From Malus domestica (lineage: Eukaryota; Streptophyta; Magnoliopsida; Rosales; Rosaceae): 64,000 bases of DNA. The notes below the pieces were generated by a model. It did not search any database, was not told the origin of the DNA, and was given only the letters and a program-made list of their open reading frames with translations. A program made the translations under genes and the position numbers. The number at the start of each line of letters is the position of its first letter. Within the stretch, counting starts at the first letter, position 1. Below are positions 35,732 to 45,608 of this stretch, piece by piece. The stretch lies in assembly GCF_042453785.1 (NCBI RefSeq), contig NC_091669.1, positions 12,536,501 through 12,600,500 of the forward strand, written 5' to 3'.

Positions 35732-37330
35732 ATGGGAAGCGAAGGAAGCCACAGCACACAGAATGACACCCCCCTTGCACATAGTGCGAAACAACGAAAG
35801 AAGGAAGGAAAACGAGTTCTTCTTCAAGCTAAAGTCGATGAGTTGGAAGCTCAGAACAACAAGATAGCAATGAGGAATGAGGTCCTCCAGGAGCAATATG
35901 AGAAGCTCTTCGAGACACTTCACGAAGCTAGGCAAGCTCAGACACGCGAGCTTGTTGCCCCCGTGGAAGTTAACCATCAACTGGGTGCCCTCCAACATGG
36001 AGGGTCACATGCATTCGACATAGATATCCCTGATAGGGAACAAATTACCCCTCGATTTGATAATCAACATGAGGCTTCTCTTAACCCAGTTGCTTCGACC
36101 CGAACCATGAGAAGCGGAGGGAGACACCTCTTTGCTGAAGGGGCAGAAGGATCGAAAGCCGTCTTTCGCGATTGTCGGGATTTCCTGAAGCAACGTCGAG
36201 AGAATTCCATCCATATAAGCTCAAAGATCAATGACCCAAGGATTTCTGAGAGACTCGGTCCCCTGCCACGGCCCGAGCCGGCCACCAACTTGGGGAAGGT
36301 GCAACAAGTCCTAGAGAGACATGAGGGTACAGGGGACTCAGAGGTGTTCTGACAGACATAACCTGGAAGCCAGTACAGCGAGTCCAGGGAAAAATCACAT
36401 GCCCTTGATCAAACCTTCCTAATTCCAAGAGGAGATGGAGATTTACGAAAGAAAGCTCCAGTGGCACATAACTCCGCTCAGGACCCCCTTGTCCTACAAC
36501 TTCTTGAGGAAGTAAACAAGTTGAAGGCTGAACGTCAGGCTGAAATACCTGACTAGAACCAACCCAGGCCTGGCCCTCTTACAAGGAGGATCCTCAACAC
36601 CCCCCTTCAAACAAAGACAAAGCAGAAGCTTGGCTTGCAACTTTATACTGGAAAAGAGGACCCGATTGAGCACCTTAACCTCTTTGAGTCCACCATGGCA
36701 TACCGGATGCACACCGACGAAGAGCGATGTCTTCTCTTCCCCTCCACCCTCTCTGGCGAAGCTCTAAATTGGTATTGTCGTCTTACACCTGAGACGGTAG
36801 ACTCATTTGAGGAATTGAGGAAACTATTTGTTTCCCAACACATTTTCCAAACCGATCGCTTGCACTCTGCAGATGACCTGTACACTATCCGCCAGAAGCC
36901 AGACGAGTCATTACGTATGTATGCTGGCCGCTTCAGCCATGAATACTCCCGGTGTGCCGAGGCAGACGACAAGACTGCCCTCAAAGCCTTCACGGCAGGC
37001 CTACGTGATTGTTTCTTTAAATACATGATCAATGCCAATACTTAGAAGACTTACTCTGAGGTGATGGCGCGGGCTTATAACCATGCCTCCGCCGAGGCAA
37101 AGACATATCAGGAGAAACCCCCTCACCCAACGCCATGGAGGAAGAACTAGCAATAGCTAAAGTTCGACGGTTGGGAAGATCATCCAATGTTTCTCTAGTA
37201 CAGGACTCTAACAAAGACCCTGAAGACTCCGACATTGCAGACTCAGACTTAGAGCTAAAGCTAGAAGAGCCCTCATCACTAGAACTTCCAGGCTCTGACA
37301 TTTACAATAAGAAGAAACAAATTCTATCAC
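35732..37330 (+). other. gag-related region of the LTR retrotransposon (fossil)
   Basis: The N-terminal part has a coiled-coil-like stretch (KVDELEAQNNKIAMRNEVLQ). The downstream part resembles the plant retrotransposon gag domain: YTGKEDPIEHLNLFESTMAY, then SGEALNWYCRLTPETVDSFE and the late motif YAGRFSHEYSRCAEAD. An acidic tail follows. No zinc knuckle or protease motif is obvious. The coding sequence is not continuous (about two breaks). Confidence 0.75.
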
Positions 37331-37479
37331 TACATGCATGATCAAAACATAAGGAAGTTCCTATATTACCCACAGGAAGATGGTGCAAAGCGATGCCGGA
37401 ACCCTTCTCAATCAGAAAGCAATCTGTCTTCCACAGTCACTACAAAACAAGCAAATGAAGACCGTGTCAAGCGCCAAAA

Positions 37480-38150
37480 AAAAAAAAAAAAAAACAGCTT
37501 CATCCAAAAAGCTTCACCCGAAAAGCTTCACCTCCAAAACTTCACCCAAAAAGCTTCATCCAAAAAGTTTCACCCAAAAAGCTTCACCTAAAAAAGCTTC
37601 ACCCAAAAAAAAAACTTCACCTCCAAAAAGCTTCACCCACAAAGCTTCACCTAAACAGCTTCATCCAAAAAGCTTCACCCGAAAAGCTTCACCTCCAAAA
37701 CTTCACCCAAAAAGCTTCATCCAAAAAGTTTCACCCAAAAAGCTTCACCTAAAAAAGCTTCACCCAAAAAAAAACCTTCACCTCCAAAAAGCTTCACCCA
37801 AACAGCTTCACCTAAAAAAGCTTCACCCACAAAGCTTCACCTAAACAGCTTCATCCAAAAAGCTTCACCCGAAAAGCTTCACCTCCAAAACTTCACCCAA
37901 AAAGCTTCATCCAAAAAGTTTCACCCAAAAAGCTTCACCTAAAAAAGCTTCACCCAAAAAAAACTTCACCTCCAAAAAGCTTCACCCAAACAGCTTCACC
38001 TAAAAAAGCTTCACCCACAAAGCTTCACCTAAAAAGCTTCACCCACACAGCTTCACCCAAAAAAACTTCACCCGAAAAGCTTCACTTAAAAAAGCTTCAC
38101 CTACAAAGCTTCACCTAAAAAAGCTTCACCTACAAAGCTTCAACACAAAA
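37480..38150. repeat. AAAAGCTTCACCC short tandem array inside the LTR retrotransposon
   Basis: Around fifty degenerate units of 12-14 bp built on AAAAGCTTCACC (variants TTCATCC, TTCACCT, AAACTTCACC). A longer order of about 180-190 bp is suggested by recurrence of CTAAACAGCTTCATCC at about 37645 and 37840. It follows the gag region and starts next to an 18-A run. The frame stays open by composition only. Confidence 0.92.
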
Positions 38151-38711
38151 CCTTGCTCCAAATAAACAAATTTTGTTCACAAAACCCAAGATTCCCTTGA
38201 ACTTGTACAAAAACACTTGGGTAAACATAAACATTTTTTGTTTTACACCCACAAGGGCCCAAAATTTTCCTTCTTATTTATTCACTTATATATGTTCCCA
38301 AACATATTATAATAGATCCAACAACAAGCCAAAGTCCCAAGTTTCATAATGGACAAAAGTACAAGCAATTCATCAATAATGAAGGTGCTACAAAACTTGG
38401 AATCTGCCCCAAAATAGAAATCCAACCCAAGAGACTTTTTCTCTCTCTCCCTCTTCCGCCTCCTTTCATCTATCAAATTTCTGCAACCTCTGCTCTTCTC
38501 CAATGGAGCTGAATTTTGGACACCCTATAGTTTTTGAGCATATGAACAACTTTCAAGAAGGAACCATTTCTGTTTGAGCGACGGAAATTAAAGTGTTGAA
38601 GCTCCAAACATGACAGTCGGATTCTTGCAGATTTCGAAGCTGCTGTGATGTTTCGAAGATCTGGAAATATTTAACCATTAGTTCATTCTGAATTTTTGAT
38701 ATGTTATGAAA

Positions 38712-39480
38712 GAGACGATGAGGAACAACTTCAATGAAGAAAGCATGCTGATCTGAACAATAGAAAATGGAGTTTCGAAGCTCACAACAAATCTGACGGG
38801 TTGACAGAAAAATAATAACCAGTCATTCATCATACCTGAATTTCTTGAGTTATACAGCTCCGAGGGATCTCAAATTTGGATATGTTGTAGTTCACAAGCT
38901 GAGGAACAACTTCAATGAAGAAAGCATGCTGATCTGAGCAAGAGAAAATAGAGTTTAAAAGTTCACAACAAATCTGACGGGTTGACAGAAAAATCATAAC
39001 CAGTCATTCATCATACCTGCATTTCTTGAGTTATACAGCTCCGAGGGATCTCAATTTTGGATATGTTGTAGTTCACAAGTTAAGGAACAACTTCGATGAA
39101 GAAAGTATGTTGATCTGAGCAAGAGAAAATGGAGTTTCGAAGCTCACAACAAGTCTGACAGGTTGACAGAAAAATGATGAACAGTCACTCATCATACCTG
39201 AATTTCTGGATTTGTACTGCTCCGATGGATCTCAAATTTGGATATGTTGTAGCTGACAAGGTGAGGAACAACTTCGATGAAGAAAGTATGTTGAGATGAA
39301 CAAGAAAAAATGGAGTTTAGAAGCTCACAACAAGTCTGACGGGTTAACAGAAAATTGATGAACAGTTACTCATCATACCTGAATTTCTGGAGTTGTACTA
39401 CTCTGATGGATCTCAAATTTGGAGATGTTGTAGTTCACAAGATAAGGAACAACTTTCATGAAGACGACTTTGCGATCTGA
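38712..39480. repeat. ~182-bp tandem repeat, about four copies, inside the LTR retrotransposon
   Basis: AGGAACAACTTC.ATGAAGAA recurs at about 38720, 38902, 39083, 39265 and (diverged) 39445. Between, each unit has GAGTTTCGAAGCTCACAACA, TCTGACGGGTTGACAGAAAA, CATCATACCTGAATTTCT and GGATATGTTGTAG. Divergence between units shows the array is older than this insertion. Confidence 0.9.
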
Positions 39481-40078
39481 GCTATAGAGAATGGTGTTAT
39501 CTTGCATCCACTCAGGCTGATTAGTGGAAACGAAAAGCAATTCCACCAAAGAAAAGATGAAAAAGAGAGAAAAGCTACTAATTGCACTTGATCTTGTCTA
39601 GTCAATAGCATGCAGCATCAAACACACAAAAGTTGGAAATATTTTTAGACAAGGCATATGCGAATGTGTGACATCGAAACAAGGATTCGTTACTTTGACA
39701 AATTAGTAACAAGCGAGACACCTCATTCGGCAACTCTCTTCGCCTGAAGACTTGAGGGACTCCCACCATATGCTACTGCACCTTAATACTCGGCAGTCTC
39801 ACAACCACTCAGTGACTTGGATTTTTCAAGTCTCCAACCGAGAAGTTTTCCTCACTCGGGAAATTAAGGGAACACTACCTCAAACTACATGCTTCACTCA
39901 CAAAGCTTCAACAATACAGGTTTCAACAAAAGCAAAAATTCAAAGAACTTTATGAAGAAGGCTTTGGTGTATTTAACACAATATATTGAAATGAAGCAAA
40001 GCTTATTTATTAATATGTTCGATAAGCCACAAATATGTACATATACATGAGTCAAAATAAACAAACAAAATGGAGCCT

Positions 40079-40759
40079 TCACAAAGGTTGCTTAGGGGAA
40101 GTCTCAGCAGTCGGTAGAGCCCCAGAAAGAGAAAGCACCGGAGGGTGGTTATCCGGAGCCTCAGTACTTGACAAAACCCCAGAAGGAGGAGGCATTGGAG
40201 GTTCATCATTTGAAGCTTCATTACCAGGTACAGCCCCAGAGGACGAAGGCAATAAATGCCTTTGGAACAAACCCACAAACCGCTGATGATCAAGTAAAAC
40301 CTTACCATCAGATTCCTTCATCTGGTCAAGCTTCCTCTTCATGTTTGTAGCATAGTCATGGGCGAGCCGGTGCAACTGCTTATTCTCATGCTTGAGCCCT
40401 CTAATCTCCTGTTTGAGACTCATCACTTCAGCAGCCAATGATTCAACTTGGCGGGTTCTAGCAAATAGGCGTTGGGCCATATTAGACACAGAACCTGCAC
40501 ACTGAACACTAAGAGCCAGAGAGTCCTTAACAGCCAACTCATCAGACCGTTTGGAAAGTAGTCTGTTATCTTTGGGAGTGAGAAGGTTCCTGGCCACCAC
40601 TGCAGCGGTCATATCATTCTTCATCACAGAATCCCCAACGGTAAGAGGACCAGTAGGGGATATGAAGGATGGGCGCCATATGTTGTCTGGAGAAGGCGTG
40701 GCTGTCTCTTCTCCAAGGTTCAGGTCAAAACGACGGTCGGAGGGTCCAGACATTTTCAA
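40079..40759 (-). CDS. Antisense ORF of the LTR retrotransposon (226 aa, coiled coil)
   Basis: An uninterrupted 226-codon ORF on the strand opposite to gag. The start MKMSGPSDRRFDLNLGEE is followed by PSFISPTGPLTVGDSVMKND. A heptad-like coiled-coil section runs at about 95-165 (QVESLAAEVMSLKQEIRGLK, then HENKQLHRLAHDYATNMKRK), and a Pro/Ser-rich tail closes it. I recall closely similar 'uncharacterized' proteins from other dicots, probably from the same element class. It is not a viral gag/pol/env part that I recognise. Its function is unknown. An intact antisense ORF in a gag-only element is notable. Confidence 0.7.
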   Translation of the reverse strand: MKMSGPSDRRFDLNLGEETATPSPDNIWRPSFISPTGPLTVGDSVMKNDMTAAVVARNLLTPKDNRLLSKRSDELAVKDSLALSVQCAGSVSNMAQRLFARTRQVESLAAEVMSLKQEIRGLKHENKQLHRLAHDYATNMKRKLDQMKESDGKVLLDHQRFVGLFQRHLLPSSSGAVPGNEASNDEPPMPPPSGVLSSTEAPDNHPPVLSLSGALPTAETSPKQPL

Positions 40760-40884
40760 ATGTGTTGAAGAAGGAAGAGGTCAGACAAATCAAGATCTTA
40801 GAAGTGCAAGAAATGAGCTTCTACTGGTAGAGATTCAGGTGTGCTGTGGAACTTAATGCCAGCCTCTATAAAAATCTGCACTCG

Positions 40885-41040
40885 ACGGAGCTTCAGAAAT
40901 CGAAGAGGCGTTTGCTTTCTCAAAAGCTGGGCTGCTCAGAGACCACGAGGGCCGATCTCAGAAATCGAAGAGGCGTTTGCTTTCTCAAAAGCTGGGCTGC
41001 TCAGAGACCACGAGGGCCGATCTCAGAAATCGAAGAAGCA
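40885..41040. repeat. ~69-bp tandem duplication inside the LTR retrotransposon
   Basis: GAAATCGAAGAGGCGTTTGC, TTTCTCAAAAGCTGGGCTGC and TCAGAGACCACGAGGGCCGA occur twice in a row, followed by a third partial GAAATCGAAGAAGC unit. Confidence 0.9.
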
Positions 41041-42928
41041 CCTGCTTTTTCAGCCTCGTCAGCACCTGTCACATGCACAATCAGCTTTGCGGAAATTACG
41101 GGCAATCTGTCGAAGATTTCTGGTGAAGTAAAAAGCACGTGAATCTTACTGTTCAATCACCGCTCTCCATATGCACCATCAACTCCTCGGGTACCACATA
41201 TAACTTTGTCAAAGATCTCTGACAAAGTTTAGGCACGAGAATTTCGAAGTTCCAGCTACCCTACTATTACCCATAAGGGTAAAGGAACAGCACCACTGCT
41301 TGACAACTGGAAAGTCCCTATGTGTGTCGACCTCCGTGTTTTGCGGCAAGACAGGTTGGCAAGAACGTCCAACCTTTACTCACATTCGAGAAAAGACTCC
41401 CAACATAATTACTTTCTCAAAAACCGGAGTAGCACCGCTTTCCGAATCTCGAGAGTCAGATCCTCGACGGGATTGCTTGTTCAAAAACCGAAGAGGCACA
41501 ACTCTCAGAACTTCGAGAGCCAGATTTCCTTAGATAAAGCTTGTCTGTAATCTTCACACGTAATATCAGCTTTCCAGATACCACATACCACTTTTTCAAA
41601 GTGCTCTGACAAAATTAAAACACGTGAAGCTGGCAACTCCCACTACATTGCTGTGACCAAGAAGGGTAAAGGAATAGCATTACTACTTGTTATTGGGAAA
41701 TCCCTATATACATTGACCTCCCTCCTCAACGGACAGGCAAACCTGCAAAAATGCTCAACCCTTTCTCGCATTTGAAAAGGCACCCTCAACATAAACTCTC
41801 GAAATACTCAGCTTTATTTCCCCCCGATAATACCTCAGCAAATAAGCCACACCAAGAACAAGAGTATCTCATATCATCAGGGTCGAAAGCAAGAGTATCC
41901 CATATCATGCTTTCTCCCTATCTTTGTCTTTGTCCTTGTCCACACCTGCAGGACAAGGAGAAAGAGAGCAGTCAGTCGGAACCTGAAATCAAACCTCCAA
42001 TTTGGAACTGACTGCCTGAAGCCTTTGCCTGGTTGCTTACTTAGCATTGCTCTCGAGTACTCATCCTCAACTGCTGTCAAGGTCACGAATTCCACCGGCA
42101 AATACCTCATGACAGTTGATCAGATATTGGCTCTTTACACTGAAGCTGCCAAGCGTGGATGAGTCACTATGAAGGAATGTTCTGAAGGACCATTTAAATG
42201 CAAAGGTTGCACACCACTTCTGCCATGCAAAAGATTGAAGCAGAAGGTTCAACGGTGAGCTGAAACAGATCACTACAGCACGACACCTTTCCATACCACA
42301 TTCATTATTCCGTCAACAGCAAAAGTATCCCATATCATCAAGGTCGAACGTACTCTAGATTTGATGGACTTGTTTTGACCCTCAAATTTTTTAGTCGGCC
42401 TTATACTCTGAAGGGCACCAGAAAACCCTCCAGCACAGTTCAAGAATAAGCCTGTGGAAAGTTACTTCTTCAAAAGCAAAAGTATCTCATATCATCTCTT
42501 ATCCATTTGCTTCTCCTTATCCTGGCAGTTGAATGAGAGACAAGGAGAAGGAGAACAATCAACCGGAAGCCGAAGTCAAACCTCTGATCCTGGGTTGCTT
42601 ACTTGGAAGTTTGACTGCTTACCTTGTCTGTCACCTCTTTCGGCAGATCTCCTAGCTCGGCGACTTGGGGGACTCCTACTATAGGGTTTGTATCACACTT
42701 GACTAAGCCCGAAACTACAACTAAGCTTCAAGTGAAATTGATACATTACCTTGTGCGTCAACATCAGCTAAATACACCATTCCCGGATGGAGGAAAGGTA
42801 CTTCCAGAGAAGGGCAGATGAAGATCAGACCACACTTCGGTACTTAGAATTTCGTGATTACTCAAGGGATTGGATCTTGCAAGTCCCCAACCGAGGAGTT
42901 TCCCTCACTCGGGAACTTAAGGGAGCAC

Positions 42929-43440
42929 TGTTTGTACCATACTTGACCAATCCCGAAACTACCGAGCACCGGCCAACGCTATACTGTCAAGGACCCAGAA
43001 GAGTTCCCCTCCGACCAAGAGGCCAATCACTACTCGACACGTGTCAAGATTAGAAGCCAATCAGAGCGCAGCACGTGTCGACATCAAGAACCAATCATAA
43101 CATGACACATGTCAATGTGACAAAGCTACAAGTTTTTCTATAAATAGGGGTCATTCCCCCACAATATTGCCTAATGCCATTTGTGTTAAATCATTCACAA
43201 GAACTCACTAAATTGAGAGCTTGATCCCTTGTACTTGTGTAAGCCCTTCACTACTAATAAGAACTCCTCTACTCCGTGGACGTAGCCAATCTGGGTGAAC
43301 CACGTACATCCTGTGTTTGCTTCTCTGTCTCTATTCATTTACGTACTTATCCTCACTAGTGACCGAAGCAACCAAGCGAAGGTCACAAAACCTGACACTT
43401 TCTGTTGTACCAAAGTCTTCGCTGATTTTGTGCATCAACA
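42929..43440 (+). repeat. 3' LTR (512 bp)
   Basis: I see no difference from the 5' LTR. It is followed directly by the target duplication CATTC. Confidence 0.9.
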
Positions 43441-43650
43441 CATTCTATTTTTTAGTCTTAGATGTATTTATAAATTAAAAAACTTATAAAATATATGAAC
43501 TTACGAATTATGTTCTGAATTTTCGAGATAACTTGAATTCCAAAAATTTTGAGTATCAGGTTTGATTCTAAAATTTTGAAATCAAAATTTTAAAAACTTT
43601 TCCTTTCAAAAATCACCCATAATTTTAAATATGTTAGGTTTTAATATATA

Positions 43651-43681
<31 letters not shown>

Positions 43682-43689
43682 TTTTTTAA

Positions 43690-43850
43690 CTAACGATATT
43701 ATTTATACTAATGAGGAGGGAAATGTGTAGCAAATGGACTATCAATAATGTGGTTTAAATTCGACTTTGACGAGAATTGAACCTAACATTTCACCTACAA
43801 GTGGAGAAAAATATCATTAGATTGTAATATTAAGTGACGGTTTTAATATA
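43690..43850 (-). repeat. SINE-like dispersed repeat, copy 3
   Basis: The reverse complement has TCACTTAATATTACAATC, CTTGTAGGTGAAATGTTAGG and TTCAATTCTCGTCAAAG, in the same order as the copies at 19870 and 25015 but more diverged. It is preceded by a (GT)n(AT)n microsatellite (43650-43676). Confidence 0.4.
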
Positions 43851-43994
43851 TTTATAGGTCAAGTAATTTAATTTGAAATATGTTAATTTCATTTCCTTTA
43901 TTTGGGAAATAGATTATTTTCTAATTCCCTCTATTAATTATTATATAAACAAACAGGTTGTTTTCGAAAAAAAAAACAAAAAAACAAAAAAAAA

Positions 43995-44209
43995 AAACCC
44001 TAAATCCTATGGATTTGAGGGCCAAACTTCAAATCTCTCAAACACTTCAATCAGAACAGTCCCCTCCGAGCATCGCCATCTCACCGTTGATCACAAAAAG
44101 GCTATCCCAGAAATCCAACGGCCACGCATCTTCGTCCTTCAACATCTCCACCCAAATTTCAAGTTTCCCCTCTGTTCTTTCTACTGTACATCGTTCCCAA
44201 TCAGCAAAA
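43995..44209 (+). promoter_or_regulatory. Possible 5' leader exon of the GATA gene, with telo-box
   Basis: AAACCCTAAATCC at 43997-44009 is a telo-box (AAACCCTAA), common near starts of plant growth and ribosomal genes. The following C/T-rich stretch ends at AGCAAAAG before GTAACC (44210), a fair donor. If spliced to an acceptor before 45609, it would be a leader exon with a 1.4-kb first intron. This is inference only. A 100-aa ORF here has no recognised family. Confidence 0.25.
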
Positions 44210-44529
44210 GGTAACCAGAATCAGATGTTCCTGTCTCGGATTCCGCTATTCCGGTCCTGAATTATCTTCTCCTCGAACGGTAATTTCAACGATCCAAAAT
44301 TCTCAGTATTTTATTCCATTTTTTGTTGAAATTTGAGTAAAAATTATGGAAAACGAGCTCAATTACTTACTTCAGCTAAGAAAATCACGCGCACACATAC
44401 ATGCAAGTATATTAGCACAATTCTGTGAAGATTTCTGATATTTTTCCTAAATTTTCCTGCATTTTCTAGGCAATTAAACACATGAATGCTACCATCAGCT
44501 AACTACACCAACGTTAAGGTGATTTTCCT

Positions 44530-45485
44530 GCATTTTATGATGCGTAGATAGTATAGAGGTGCAAGTACGTAGTCGAATTCCATAGGGACGGTGATTTAAG
44601 TCGAAAACTAACCACTTAACCAACGAGTGAAATTGAAAATATTACCAAACAAGAAAGTTAAGGGAAAATTTGGTTGTGAAAAGTAACACTCAAAAATGTA
44701 GTTACTGGAAATTAAAGAAAATAATTAGACAAGTAATAATTAAATTTAAAGAACAAACAATGACGTTAAAGGCTAAGGCATACATTTTCACCGATAACAA
44801 TCCTATTATGATTCTTAGCCTTCAAGTTTCCATTTAACAATTCCTATGATGATGGTTAAGTTTCTCAACTCTATAATCTAAACATGGTGTATGCGTCAAA
44901 TTATATACTTCTAATAAGCAACCGAGCATGGTGTATGCCTAGATTAAACAACTTGAAACTCCTTAAGTACGATGGAAACTTTTAGACAACCACACAAAAC
45001 CCGGAACATGGTGCATGTTTCTAGTAAGTTGTAATCTCAATTTCATAATCATGACAAGAATATAACACGGGTATATGGTTCTAGCACTCATTAAAACGAT
45101 CTTAATTCATCGTAGGGATATCAGATTGACAGGATTCCAGCGCAATTGAAAAGAAGACCTACTTAGCTTTCCGGCTATATGTGGTATGCAATCTGGTTCC
45201 TTTGGATGAATAAATGGCATCCCACTGAAGTCGCTGGACAGAAACTCCCACATTCCAGATTTTCCAAATTTTGTTTCACCTCCGGGTTTTAGGCCTCACT
45301 TTGATATCTCGGGATCTTCCTTTGAATGTTCACGGACTGTCTTTCTACTTGGCTCAAAATTCTTTTCTTTGCATTTAGTCCCACAAAATAAGAAAACCAC
45401 AAATAAACTGCTACTAAAGGATGAAACTATAGATAATCCAAGTGATAAGGTGATAAAAACATGTATAAATATGAGCCTATCAGGA
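44530..45485. repeat. Unclassified dispersed-repeat-like segment upstream of the GATA gene
   Basis: It contains GTCGAATTCCATAGGGACGG, repeated phrases CATGGTGTATGC / CATGGTGCATG (44884, 44927, 45006), and an end reading ATATGAGCCTATCAGGACAC. The phrase pattern resembles high-copy plant repeats I have seen, but no terminal repeats are found. Confidence 0.3.
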
Positions 45486-45608
45486 CACTAATTCATTTGA
45501 TTTTTGAATTGATAGACTTTCCGGCATTTTTCGCGACGTGAAGGCGAAAAACAGTAAATTTAGACAAGCTTGTAGAAACAAGTGGTGGTGGTAATTTAGG
45601 AGTGAAGA

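Larger units (their letters stand above)
35113..43440 (+). mobile_element. Young non-autonomous LTR retrotransposon, 8.3 kb, TSD CATTC
   Basis: Two 512-bp LTRs (35113-35624 and 42929-43440) appear identical by eye. CATTC flanks both sides (35108-35112 and 43441-43445). A primer-binding-site-like TTTGGCGCCGTCTGTGGG follows the left LTR. The gag-related region lies at about 35732-37330. I find no protease, reverse transcriptase, RNase H or integrase in the 5.6 kb that follow. That part instead holds tandem arrays and an antisense ORF, so the element fits the gag-only / large-derivative class (TR-GAG or LARD) and would depend on a relative. Structurally it looks whole. The gag part has about two breaks. 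Identical LTRs imply a very recent insertion. The gag type suggests Ty3/gypsy affinity. Confidence 0.88.

Noticed and set aside
37380-37844. 154-codon Lys/Ser/Pro repeat ORF
   Set aside because: Encoded by the AAAAGCTTCACC array; the frame is open by composition only.
37480-39480. Regular repeats that might suggest a CRISPR array
   Set aside because: Eukaryotic retrotransposon interior; units are directly adjacent without unique spacers and no cas-like genes exist.
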